64,000 bases of DNA, taken from positions 62,001 to 126,000 of the forward strand of contig CAYPEI010000002.1 in NCBI GenBank assembly GCA_964409775.1. Direction: 5' to 3'. A program made the position numbers and the translations under genes. This DNA is from JAHBXL01 sp964409775. Its GTDB lineage: Bacteria > Planctomycetota > Phycisphaerae > Phycisphaerales > UBA1924. Below, one piece after another: positions 25,637-33,350 of this stretch. Numbering within the stretch: the stretch's first letter is position 1; every line of letters starts with the position of its first letter. The notes beneath the pieces were generated by a model, which was given only the letters and a program-made list of their open reading frames with translations, made no database searches and was not told the DNA's origin.

Positions 25637-26557
25637 TCATGCGCCTGGCTTTTCGAGTGCGGCCTGAAGCACGGGGTGGACATCGAGCCAGTTCATGCTT
25701 CGCGGCGAGCCCGGGGCGATGGTTCGAACGGCGGGACCGACAGGAGACCACACCGCCGGATCGGTCGGACCGAAGAGGGCGAGTGTCGCGACCCCGAGTT
25801 GCGCCGCCAGGTGCGTCGGCCCGGTGTCGGCGCCGATGAACAGGCGGGCCGCGGCGGTCACCGCGGCGAGTTGGTCCAGCGACTCGAGAATGCGGCCCCC
25901 GAGGCGATCGAAGAGTGTTCGGTCGTCGACGGTGAGCCGGTCGCGTTCCACCTCGCCGGCGAGCACGGCAACTTCGTGTCCCTCGGTTCGCAATCTCTCG
26001 ATCAGTCCGGTCCATCGCGGGAGCGGCCAGCGTTTCTCTTCTGATCCAGCGCCGATGTGGCAGACGATCGGGCCATCGCGGTTGGGTCGAGCCAAAACCG
26101 CGCCACGCTCCGCCACGCGCTCGCGCTCCCAGCACGCCGCGCGCGAGGCCGACCCGGGAGGGCCGATGGTCTCGATCGTCGCGCGGGGGAACTCCGCCGC
26201 GGAGGCCGCGATCCAGTTTCGTCCCGCGGGCGTTGAATCATCGCAGAGGAAGTTCAGGAGGCGACCGGGCGGCGGGACAGGCCAGTCGGAGGATCGGGGG
26301 ATGGAGCCTGCGGCCGCTGGCCCGGACCACCAGCGTGAAAGCCGCGGCTGATCGAGACCGCCAGGAAGTGCGACGATCGAGCCCGGCGCGGCGTCGATCC
26401 GGTCGGCGGCCAGTTGCGCCTTGGAGTGGTGTGTTGCCGCGACGACCCGTGCGCCGCTGCGGGCCATCGCCCGCAGCAGCGGCCACACCAGCACCCAGTC
26501 GCCCAGCGCGCCGGCGTGCATCACCCAGACGACGGGCCCGGCGCGCTCCGCGTTCAC
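25637..26557 (-). CDS. Glycosyltransferase family 9 (heptosyltransferase-like)
   Basis: A 306-residue GT-B enzyme of family 9, which transfers heptose from ADP-heptose in lipopolysaccharide-core-type glycans. The N-terminal WVMHAGALGDWVLVWPLLRA (about 10-29) matches the G-x-(L/I)-G-D motif. The C-terminal domain contains VCHIGAGSEEKRWPLPRWTG and IGADTGPTHLAAQLGVATLALFGPTDP, the nucleotide-sugar-binding region. The GTG start at 26557 overlaps the stop of the upstream sigma-like gene by 4 nt (GTGA), so the two are translationally coupled. The sugar and acceptor are not determinable here. Confidence 0.88.
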   Translation of the reverse strand: MNAERAGPVVWVMHAGALGDWVLVWPLLRAMARSGARVVAATHHSKAQLAADRIDAAPGSIVALPGGLDQPRLSRWWSGPAAAGSIPRSSDWPVPPPGRLLNFLCDDSTPAGRNWIAASAAEFPRATIETIGPPGSASRAACWERERVAERGAVLARPNRDGPIVCHIGAGSEEKRWPLPRWTGLIERLRTEGHEVAVLAGEVERDRLTVDDRTLFDRLGGRILESLDQLAAVTAAARLFIGADTGPTHLAAQLGVATLALFGPTDPAVWSPVGPAVRTIAPGSPRSMNWLDVHPVLQAALEKPGA

Positions 26558-28302
26558 AGCAACTGCCTCATCGCGGCCCGCTCGGTGCGGATGATCGCCA
26601 CGGGCGAGAGGCCTAACTCGGCGGCAGCCTGGGGGACCGTGCGCGGCGGCCGCGCGTCCCACCCGAATCGCGCGATCAGCACTGCGCGGCTGCGCGGGTT
26701 GATCTCGTCGACTCGCTGTCGCACGACCGGCGGCGGCTCCAGCCAGGTCGTCCAGGGTGTCATGGCCATCCAGACGTGATCGAGACGGGCGTGCGAAGGC
26801 GCCGGGCGGGCAAGGGGCCGCGCGGCGGGCGGCGCGAGTTCGCGGGGATGCTGCTCGGCCCACCTGGCGGCAGCGCGATTCAACGCAAGGCCGGCCGGGG
26901 CCGCCAGGCGACCGCCCTTGAACGGGTCGTACCGGTCCGCCGCGTCGAAGAGGGCCGCGGCGAGCGACGCGACGATGTCGACCGCGATCGCCCCGGGGAA
27001 GGAGGCGAGCGGCCGGCCGAGTTGCGACTCGACCGTGCGGAGCAGCAGGCCCAACTGCGAGCGGACCAGTTCGGCCTTGATCCGCGAAGCCCAGCGCAGG
27101 CGCGTTTCGATCCAGTCGATGCCGGCGGCGGGGAAGCCGCTTGCACTGCTCTTGCGGGCGGCCTTGCCCGTGGGCGGGAGAATCGTCGGCGCGGGGCCGA
27201 GCGAGGCGATCGCTCGTGCGGTCTCGTAGCGGAGCAGCGCGTAGGCGGCTCCCATGGATTTTTCGCGCGTCGCGGCGGGTTCCGTGGCGTTTGCCTGCTC
27301 GATGAGTTCCGCGAGCGTGTGGGGCAGCGGGCGCCCCAGCCCCTGTGTCGCGGCGGGGGTGGCGAGGAGTTTCTCCGCATTGCCGGGCGTCGCGAAGTCC
27401 GGTCGGGCGGGACCGGCGAGGGGCAACTCGCGGAGGCGGCGGGCGCGCTCGGAGGCGGCCATTCTGTACACGCTTGCGCGGCTGCGTCCGGTCGTCTGTG
27501 CGAGGGTGCGGGCGCTGCCGCCGCGCCGGAACTCGCGCACCGCCTCGTCCCTGCCGCCGGCGCGCACGGGCCGGCGCTCGCGGAAGATCGGCGCGCCCAG
27601 TCGCCGCTCGGCGTCGAGTATCGCCCGCCGCACCGCCCCCGGGCTCCGTCCGACCCGCTCCGACAGCCGATGGGCGACCCGCGTCAGCGACCAGCCCAGC
27701 AGCCGGTGATACCGCGAGGCCCGCCGGTGCAGCCGGTCGCCGAGCGCACCGTCGATCCGTGAGAACGCCCCCGCCCTGCGCAGCGCTTCGGCGTGCGTCC
27801 GCTCGAAGGCTTCGACCGCGCGAAGGTCGAACAGCGCGCGCTGCGGGGGTGTGCGCCGGCCGCGCGACCGCGGCACCGTGACACGTCGAGAGAACAGCCC
27901 CAGGGTGCGGTAGCGGTCCAGCGTCTGCCGCGATACGTGCCAGCGCCGGCACAACTCCTCGACCGTGAGCCAGCGCGAGGGTTCAGAATCCCGCAGCGCC
28001 GACTCGCTCTCGTTGACGGCGGCGCCGAGCAGTTGGATCAGCACGCTGAGGTCGTGCAGCAGTTCGCGCCCGCGGATCGTGCCCGAGAGCGCGGCGACCC
28101 GCTGCTCGCTGCGATACCCCGTCACGCGGAAGACCACCCACTCGACGGGCCATTCCCGCGTCGGCTCGTACTCGGCGAGCAGTTGCAGGGCCAACTCCTC
28201 CGCCCTTCCGAGTTGTCGCTGCGAGGCGTCCGGCGGCTGGAAGCGCAGTTGCCGCGCCAACTCGCGGAAAGCCGGTGTGCGGGGTTCGGGGAGGCGGGGC
28301 AT
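26554..28302 (-). CDS. Multi-HTH sigma-factor-like protein
   Basis: A 582-residue Arg-rich protein. The C-terminus (525-582) has NPRSRAVLIARFGWDARPP and TVPQAAAELGLSPVAIIRTE, matching sigma-70 region 4 (helix-turn-helix that reads the -35 element). Residues 405-482 resemble region 2: the AAALFDAADRYDPFKGGRL stretch follows the (A)V..FDP..G..F pattern of region 2.2-2.3. Upstream are three more predicted helix-turn-helix segments: a MerR/excisionase-like WLTVEELCRRWHVSRQTLDR (111-130), one at about 205-235 and one at about 252-285 (AVREFRRGGSARTLAQTTGR). No close known family was recognised. It follows cysE by 25 nt and overlaps the glycosyltransferase start by 4 nt. The ATG at 28302 is the first in-frame start. 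Sigma activity is inference; a large DNA-binding regulator is the alternative. Confidence 0.7.
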   Translation of the reverse strand: MPRLPEPRTPAFRELARQLRFQPPDASQRQLGRAEELALQLLAEYEPTREWPVEWVVFRVTGYRSEQRVAALSGTIRGRELLHDLSVLIQLLGAAVNESESALRDSEPSRWLTVEELCRRWHVSRQTLDRYRTLGLFSRRVTVPRSRGRRTPPQRALFDLRAVEAFERTHAEALRRAGAFSRIDGALGDRLHRRASRYHRLLGWSLTRVAHRLSERVGRSPGAVRRAILDAERRLGAPIFRERRPVRAGGRDEAVREFRRGGSARTLAQTTGRSRASVYRMAASERARRLRELPLAGPARPDFATPGNAEKLLATPAATQGLGRPLPHTLAELIEQANATEPAATREKSMGAAYALLRYETARAIASLGPAPTILPPTGKAARKSSASGFPAAGIDWIETRLRWASRIKAELVRSQLGLLLRTVESQLGRPLASFPGAIAVDIVASLAAALFDAADRYDPFKGGRLAAPAGLALNRAAARWAEQHPRELAPPAARPLARPAPSHARLDHVWMAMTPWTTWLEPPPVVRQRVDEINPRSRAVLIARFGWDARPPRTVPQAAAELGLSPVAIIRTERAAMRQLL

Positions 28303-28327
28303 CCGGCCAAAGGGTATCGAGCCGGCC

Positions 28328-29425
28328 TCAGATTCCCGCGCCGTCGCCCAGCCAGTCGATGTTCGCGACGGCGGGTTTGGCCGCGGCGTGCTTTCCCGAC
28401 TCGGGCGCAGCCGACGCGGGGCCGCCCCGCGACCTAGCCGCGGAGTTGGGACGGAGCGTGAGGTCCGCCCGGGTCTGCTGCACGACGTGTCCCGGCGGGA
28501 CTGAGGATGTCACGAAGACACCGCCGGCGATGACGCAATCGTCACCGATCACCGTGTCGCCGCCGAGGATGACCGCGCCGGCGTAGATGTTCACCCGGTC
28601 GCCGATGGTCGGGTGCCGCCGGATGCCCCGGATCGCGCGGCCTCGTTCGTCCTTCGGGAATGACCGCGCGCCCAGCGTCACGCCCTGATAGACCTTCACC
28701 TGCTTGCCGATGACACTCGTCTCGCCGATCACCGTGCCCGAGCCGTGATCGACGAAGAACGACTCGCCGATCTTCGCTCCCGGGTGGATGTCGATGCCCG
28801 TGCGGGAGTGGGCCTGCTCGGAGATCAGCCGCGGCAGGAGCGGCACGCCCATCGCGTACAACTCGTGAGCGATCCGATGTGCGAACACCGCGTCGATCCC
28901 CGGGTAGCAGAGGATGACCTCGTCGGTGTGCTCCGCGGCGGGGTCGCCGTCATAGGCCGCCTGCACGTCGAGCGCGAGCATTTCCCGAACACCGGCAAGC
29001 CGCTCGAAGAAGGTTTTTACCACCACGCGAGGAAAACCCCTCGGATCTGGTGGAGTTTCTCCAGACCGGCGGGGATATCGAAGCACGCCCGCGACTTCTT
29101 CTTCGAGGATGGCGGCGGCGGCGAGGACCTGCTTCCGGACGTGGTCGGCAAGGCGGTCGTCGGCCGGGGGCTCCGGGTCAAAGAAACCCGGGAAGACCAG
29201 CGATCGGATGACCTCGACGAACTCGCGAATCTGCGTCAGATCTGCCGCGCGCAGGCCGCCGGTGCCGGGTCTGACGGTTCCGCCGGGCGCGGCCTCCGGG
29301 GCCTTGCCGGATCGAAGGCGGGTGAGATCATGCGCCCGGATCGAATGCTCGATGCCGCCGCAAGCCGAAAGAAGTTCAGCATCCAGAGGGGTGGAAGGAC
29401 CGTATGGGGTCATGATCGTGGTCAC
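28328..29425 (-). CDS. cysE: Serine O-acetyltransferase
   Basis: A 365-residue enzyme that acetylates L-serine with acetyl-CoA, the committing step of cysteine synthesis. The C-terminal left-handed beta-helix (about 205-315) is built from hexapeptide repeats, including GIDIHPGAKIGESFFVDHGS, GTVIGETSVIGKQVKVYQGV and IYAGAVILGGDTVIGDDCVI, and carries the catalytic H in FVDHG. The N-terminal about 160 residues are longer than in E. coli CysE and resemble the EpsC-type forms of Planctomycetes. The last 50 residues are a low-complexity tail. It heads a minus-strand group with the sigma-like gene and a glycosyltransferase; the link to cysteine metabolism is not obvious. Confidence 0.93.
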   Translation of the reverse strand: MTTIMTPYGPSTPLDAELLSACGGIEHSIRAHDLTRLRSGKAPEAAPGGTVRPGTGGLRAADLTQIREFVEVIRSLVFPGFFDPEPPADDRLADHVRKQVLAAAAILEEEVAGVLRYPRRSGETPPDPRGFPRVVVKTFFERLAGVREMLALDVQAAYDGDPAAEHTDEVILCYPGIDAVFAHRIAHELYAMGVPLLPRLISEQAHSRTGIDIHPGAKIGESFFVDHGSGTVIGETSVIGKQVKVYQGVTLGARSFPKDERGRAIRGIRRHPTIGDRVNIYAGAVILGGDTVIGDDCVIAGGVFVTSSVPPGHVVQQTRADLTLRPNSAARSRGGPASAAPESGKHAAAKPAVANIDWLGDGAGI

Positions 29426-29484
29426 GCCGAGCGGGGTTGGGGATCGGGTGATACGGTATCGGTCCCGGAGGATGGAATCTCGAA

Positions 29485-29536
29485 GGGGTTGGGGGAGGGT
29501 GGGGCGGTTCGGGGGTGGGGTGCAGATGGTGGGGGG
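29485..29536 (+). repeat. G-quadruplex-prone G-tract cluster
   Basis: Six or more runs of 3-6 consecutive G separated by 1-7 nt (GGGG TT GGGGG A GGG T GGGG ... GGGGG T GGGG ... GGGGGG). This satisfies the intramolecular quadruplex pattern more than once. It lies just before the -35 box at 29537, in the region between divergent cysE and the lipoprotein gene. Confidence 0.6.
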
Positions 29537-29565
29537 TTGACGGTCGGCCTCGGGCCCGGTACAAC
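29537..29565 (+). promoter_or_regulatory. Probable sigma-70-type promoter of small lipoprotein gene
   Basis: TTGACG, a 17-nt spacer and TACAAC, 27 nt before the start codon. The match to consensus is 5 of 6 at -35 and 4 of 6 at -10, with ideal spacing. Confidence 0.6.
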
Positions 29566-29591
29566 CTTGCCCGTTCCTTCAGGAGTGATGT

Positions 29592-29870
29592 ATGCGCACG
29601 AGCACCGTTTCCCGTCGTTTGTTGGTTGCCGCCACCCTTGCGTGCGGGCTGGCCGGCGCAGCCGGGTGCTCGACGCCGAGCCGGTACGAGCAGGTCAAGG
29701 CGGATGCGACGCCGAACCTGGACACGCTGAACCAGCGTCCCGAGGACATCGACAACTCGATGGTTGTCACCTTTGACGAGAACGGCCGCATGTTCTGGTC
29801 GGACCTGGGGCGGTTCTGGCTGACGGATCGTCCCAGCCGCCTGACGCGCGAGCCAATCCCGGTTCCGTGA
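29592..29870 (+). CDS. Small putative lipoprotein
   Basis: A 92-residue lipoprotein precursor: a basic start, hydrophobic LLVAATLACGLAGAAGC with lipobox AAGC and the modified Cys near residue 26. The 66-residue mature part (YEQVKADATPNLDTLNQRPE, ending EPIPVP) is acidic and has no recognised family. AGGAG lies 6 nt before the ATG, and a clear promoter precedes it. It stands alone between divergent cysE and a bidirectional terminator, and may be one of the small outer-membrane lipoproteins of Phycisphaerae. Confidence 0.8.
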   Translation: MRTSTVSRRLLVAATLACGLAGAAGCSTPSRYEQVKADATPNLDTLNQRPEDIDNSMVVTFDENGRMFWSDLGRFWLTDRPSRLTREPIPVP

Positions 29871-29906
29871 TCGGCGCGGTTTGATCGAGGTTTCACAAAA
29901 ACAAAG

Positions 29907-29929
29907 CGGCCCGGGCAGTGCCCGGGCCG
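29907..29929. terminator. Bidirectional intrinsic terminator
   Basis: Perfect 11-bp stem CGGCCCGGGCA / TGCCCGGGCCG around a single base. The minus-strand side is followed by CTTTGTTTTTGTG, a good T-run, and the plus-strand side by TGTTACTTT. It separates the convergent lipoprotein and winged-helix-like genes. Confidence 0.75.
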
Positions 29930-29953
29930 TGTTACTTTGCATGCAGACCGGGA

Positions 29954-30355
29954 TCACTTCGAGGTGTACTGCCCGCGGCCGACGCGCTTGAACATGCTGC
30001 TGTGGTTGATCAGCGTCTGGTTCACGATGGTTCGGAACGAGGGAGACGTGGTCTTGTAGCCGGCGTCCTGGACCTTCTGTGACGCCTCGGTGACGGACAT
30101 CGTCTTGCCCTTGAGCAGCGCGTGCAGGGCCTCGGTCAGGGTGTGCTCGTTCTTGGCGCGCCGGCGAACGCCGCCGACGACCATGCGGCCGCCGACCGCG
30201 CCGCCCGAGTTCGAGATCTGCCGGTCGAGTTGGCCAAGTTGCTTGAGGAGTCGATTGCGCTGCTTGACCAGTTTCTGTACCGTCCGCTGGCGCCGGGAGA
30301 TCTCGGCCTGGAGATCTGCAACTGAGAGCCGGCCAAGCGATGCTGTACGAGGCAT
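29954..30355 (-). CDS. Coiled-coil / winged-helix-like DNA-binding protein
   Basis: A 133-residue basic protein. Residues 8-45 form a heptad-like coiled-coil (LSVADLQAEISRRQRTVQKL and following). A flexible Gly/Val-rich linker (GGAVGGRMVVGGVRRRAK) leads to a C-terminal helical domain, about 68-133: LTEALHALLKGKTMSVTEAS, TSPSFRTIVNQTLI and FKRVGRGQY. This C-terminal part resembles the small winged-helix domain found in Planctomycete nucleoid-associated or HTH proteins. The family name is not certain. The ATG at 30355 is preceded by AAAGGA with 6-nt spacing; the leader upstream carries a large palindromic element and a good promoter. A DNA-binding, perhaps autoregulated, protein is the best inference. 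Confidence 0.7.
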   Translation of the reverse strand: MPRTASLGRLSVADLQAEISRRQRTVQKLVKQRNRLLKQLGQLDRQISNSGGAVGGRMVVGGVRRRAKNEHTLTEALHALLKGKTMSVTEASQKVQDAGYKTTSPSFRTIVNQTLINHSSMFKRVGRGQYTSK

Positions 30356-30387
30356 GTCAGGTCCTTTCGATGTTTGCGCGGGGGTCA

Positions 30388-30439
30388 TTTCCACAGATGT
30401 GTGAAAAAACGGTCCGAATTCCACACTTCTGTGGAATTC
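30388..30439 (-). promoter_or_regulatory. Palindromic element in the leader of the winged-helix-like gene
   Basis: At 30416-30439 there is a perfect 10-4-10 inverted repeat (arms GAATTCCACA and TGTGGAATTC). Next to it, at 30388-30414, is a partially symmetric TTTCCACAGATGTGTGAAA followed by AAAACGGTC. The left 27 bases recur almost unchanged at 54229-54254. The element lies at about +6 to +57 of the predicted transcript. It may be an operator for a dimeric regulator, possibly the encoded protein itself, or an RNA hairpin. Confidence 0.6.
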
Positions 30440-30451
30440 TTGACCGCGGCG

Positions 30452-30480
30452 ATACTAGATCGCGGCAAAGTTGCAAGCAA
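30452..30480 (-). promoter_or_regulatory. Probable promoter of the winged-helix-like gene
   Basis: On the minus strand TTGCTT, 17 nt, TAGTAT. The predicted start is near 30445, giving a roughly 90-nt leader that includes the palindromic element. Confidence 0.5.
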
Positions 30481-30517
30481 CCGTTCGCGGGGATGTTGAA
30501 ACTTCGTTCGGTCTTCG

Positions 30518-31426
30518 TCAGATGGAATTCGCTGGCGATTGAGGGTTCCCGAGCAGTCGGACTTCCATCTGCGGGAACGGAATGGAGATTCCTGCGGCAT
30601 CGAGATGCCGCTTCACCGCTTCCGTAATGGCCTGTCGCTGCTTGGCCCAGTCGGTTGGAATGCACCAGCCGCTGACGCGCCAGTTCACGCTCGATGTGCC
30701 CAGTTCCATCAGCACCACTTCCGGTGGCGGGTCGCTCAAGAGTCCCGCCACAGAAGTCACGGCCTTCATCAGGACTTCCCGGGTCCGCACGGTGTCCGCG
30801 GCGTAGGCGATCCCCACCATCACGTCGGCCCGGCGTCTCGGGTTGTGGGTGTAGTTTTCGATGACCGAGCCGAACACCTGGCTGTTGGGCAGGATGATGC
30901 GTCGAAAGTCCGGTCCGTTGAGTTTCAGATTGAACAACTCGATTTCGTACACGGTGCCCATCAGGCTCCCGATCTGGATCACGTCGCCGACCTTGAAGGG
31001 CCGCAGGAGCAGGAGCATGACACCCGCCGCGAGGTTGGTGAGGCTGCCCTGCAGCGCCAGGCCAACCGCCAGCCCGGCGGCGCCGACGACGGCCGCGAGG
31101 CTGGTGGTGTTCACCCCGAACACGCCCAGGCACGCGACCAGGCCCATGATGATGATGATCCATCGGGCGAGGTTGCCGACGAAGCGACCGAAGGTCTGAT
31201 CGATTCGAGGGCGGTTCAATGCGCGGTGGATCGCCCTGCGTGCCCAGGAGGCGATCACCCAGGTGAGCACGAGGACGGCGAGCGCGCCGACAACTTTGAG
31301 GCCCCAGTCGACGGCGAGTTGCCTGCCGGTTTCGACGAGCCAGTGCGCGTCGAGGGTCGTGGGGGTTCCGGGCCGGGGGTTTGTGGATGGTCCCTGCTGC
31401 GCAAGAACGAACTGGGGGAACGGCAT
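30518..31426 (-). CDS. Mechanosensitive ion channel (MscS family)
   Basis: A 302-residue inner-membrane channel that opens on membrane tension to release solutes. There are three membrane helices, about 38-60, 84-106 and 112-138; the last is the pore-lining VGAAGLAVGLALQGSLTNLAAG, which includes the typical G/A-rich pattern. The MscS beta domain follows (RPFKVGDVIQIGSLMGTVYEIELFNLKL), then the alpha/beta cytoplasmic cage. The first 25 residues contain a Pro/Thr-rich stretch before the first helix. It runs in the same direction as the downstream winged-helix-like gene but is separated from it by that gene's own promoter. Confidence 0.93.
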   Translation of the reverse strand: MPFPQFVLAQQGPSTNPRPGTPTTLDAHWLVETGRQLAVDWGLKVVGALAVLVLTWVIASWARRAIHRALNRPRIDQTFGRFVGNLARWIIIIMGLVACLGVFGVNTTSLAAVVGAAGLAVGLALQGSLTNLAAGVMLLLLRPFKVGDVIQIGSLMGTVYEIELFNLKLNGPDFRRIILPNSQVFGSVIENYTHNPRRRADVMVGIAYAADTVRTREVLMKAVTSVAGLLSDPPPEVVLMELGTSSVNWRVSGWCIPTDWAKQRQAITEAVKRHLDAAGISIPFPQMEVRLLGNPQSPANSI

Positions 31427-31501
31427 GATGGGTCTCCTGGCGGCGGGGACGGTATCACGGTCGCCGCTGCGCCGCGAATGCCCGGGCAGGTCCGCGGTGC
31501 A

Positions 31502-33304
31502 TCAGGCCTGGATTCCCCAGATCCGCCGGAGCGCCTCCAGCAGGCGATCGATCGTCGACCGCTCGAGGCCGTGATGCTCCATCACCTGTCTGGCGATGGC
31601 GATTCCGGCCTCGCCTTCCTCATACACCACCGAGGTGGCGCCGGCGGTCTGGAGCACCTCGCGCTCGCCGAGGTAGTGCGCCCGCACGGTAATGCGGATG
31701 TCGGGGTTGAGTTCGCGCGCGATCCGGACGATCCCGGCCCGGTTCGAGGACTGCGGCAGGGCCACCACCAGGTGCACCGCTCGCCGGATGCCCGCCTCTT
31801 CGAGCACGCCCGCGTTGGCGGCGTCGGCATAGATCGCGCTGTGGCCGGACTTGAGGATCGACTCGACAGTCTTGAGGTTCATGTCGATCACGACCGTGTG
31901 CAGCCCGGCATCGCGCAGCAGCGCATCAACCACGCGCCCGACCGGGCCGTGCCCGACAATGATGGCCAGCGGCTTCTCCGCCGCGGCGATCCCCGCCGCC
32001 GCGACCGCGTTCAGCGACCTTGCCCGCCGCTCCGACCGGCCGTTGAGCAGGCGCCAGAGTCGCGGCGACCGTTGCAGGAACCGCTCGATGGCATCGAGTT
32101 GGCGGAAGACCAGCGGATTGAGCGTGATGGAGACCATCGCCGAGGCCACCAGCACCTGGTTCCCGTCTTCGGGGAGGAGTTTGTGCTGTGTCGCGACCTG
32201 ACCCAGGATGAACGAGAACTCTCCGATCTGCGCCAGGCCGATCGCCACGGTGAGCGCGGTGCGTGCCGGGTATCCCAGGGTGGCGACGATGATCAGGGCG
32301 GCGAGCGGCTTGGCGACCAGGACGATCGCCAGCCCGGCCGCGACCAGCAGCGGGTTGGTGAAGATGAACGACGGGTCGAACAGCATCCCGACGGAGACGA
32401 AGAACAGCACGGCGAAGGCGTCGCGCATGGGCAGCGCATCCGCACCGGCCTGATGGCTGACCGGGGACTGCGCGACCACCATTCCCGCCAGAAACGCCCC
32501 CAGCGCCACGGACGCATCGAAGAGCGCCGCCGAGCCCACTGCGATCGCGACCGACAGCACCAGGACAGTCAGCGTGAACAGTTCGCGCGAGCGGAGTTTC
32601 GCGACCTGCGAGAGAATCCACGGTACGACCTTGGACCCCGCGATCAGCACAATCACCACCAGCGCCGTGAGTTTCACCAGCGCCCAGCCGATCGAAATCA
32701 CCACCGACGGCGGCGGCCCCGCGTCGACCGCCTCTCCTCCCGGCATCGGCCTCAGCGCCAGCAGCGGCACCAGCACCAGCGCCAGGACCGTGAAGATGTC
32801 CTCGACGATGAGCCAGCCCACGGCGGCGTGGCCGTGCGTTGTGCTCAGCATTTCACGGTCCATGAGCACGCGCAGCAGCACCACCGTGCTTGCGACGGCC
32901 ATCGCCATGCCCAGCACCATGCCTGCCCGCAACGGCCAGCCGAACCAGTGGAACACCAGCATCGCCAGCACCGTCGCGACGAGGCTCTGGCCGATCGCCC
33001 CCGGGATCGCGATCCCCTTCACGGCCAGCAGGTCCTTCAGGTGGAAGTGCAGCCCGACGCCGAACATGAGCAGGATGACACCGAGTTCGGCCAGTTGCTG
33101 GCCGATATGCACATCGCCCGCGAAGCCCGGTGTATTCGGGCTGATGATCACGCCTGCCAGCAGATAGCCGACGATCGGTGACAGCCCGATTCGCTGGGTG
33201 ATGAGCCCGAGGGCCCACGCCGCGGCGAAGCCCGCGGCGATCGTGGTCAGCAGCGGGAAGTCCTGCATCGCCGCGAGCGTCATGGTTGGAGTAGCGATTG
33301 GCAT
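31502..33304 (-). CDS. Cation/proton antiporter of the CPA2 family with TrkA-N domain (KefB/YbaL-like)
   Basis: A 600-residue membrane protein with about 12-13 transmembrane helices (residues 10-405), including SPIVGYLLAGVIISPNTPGF and IVEDIFTVLALVLVPLLAL with the conserved acidic E-D pair. A soluble TrkA-N (Rossmann) domain from about 425 has AIIVGHGPVGRVVDALLRDA and a second part (HLVVALPQSSNRAG). The organisation matches the YbaL/RosB/KefB group that exchanges potassium or sodium for protons. No TrkA-C domain is obvious. ATGs at 33304 and 33283 are both possible; the first gives a slightly longer N-terminus. It is divergent from ribBA, 46 nt apart. Confidence 0.9.
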   Translation of the reverse strand: MPIATPTMTLAAMQDFPLLTTIAAGFAAAWALGLITQRIGLSPIVGYLLAGVIISPNTPGFAGDVHIGQQLAELGVILLMFGVGLHFHLKDLLAVKGIAIPGAIGQSLVATVLAMLVFHWFGWPLRAGMVLGMAMAVASTVVLLRVLMDREMLSTTHGHAAVGWLIVEDIFTVLALVLVPLLALRPMPGGEAVDAGPPPSVVISIGWALVKLTALVVIVLIAGSKVVPWILSQVAKLRSRELFTLTVLVLSVAIAVGSAALFDASVALGAFLAGMVVAQSPVSHQAGADALPMRDAFAVLFFVSVGMLFDPSFIFTNPLLVAAGLAIVLVAKPLAALIIVATLGYPARTALTVAIGLAQIGEFSFILGQVATQHKLLPEDGNQVLVASAMVSITLNPLVFRQLDAIERFLQRSPRLWRLLNGRSERRARSLNAVAAAGIAAAEKPLAIIVGHGPVGRVVDALLRDAGLHTVVIDMNLKTVESILKSGHSAIYADAANAGVLEEAGIRRAVHLVVALPQSSNRAGIVRIARELNPDIRITVRAHYLGEREVLQTAGATSVVYEEGEAGIAIARQVMEHHGLERSTIDRLLEALRRIWGIQA

Positions 33305-33350
33305 GTGCGGACGATACCCGCATCCGGGCATCGGGCTACTACGATCCGCC

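Noticed and set aside
30356..30424. Upstream GTG start giving a longer N-terminus for the winged-helix-like gene
   Set aside because: The extra residues come only from the palindromic element; ATG 30355 has a proper ribosome binding site. A similar GTG frame begins at 54265 for the same reason and was also rejected.
33305..33350. FMN riboswitch before ribBA
   Set aside because: The 46-nt gap to the divergent antiporter gene is too short and lacks any RFN-element sequence.
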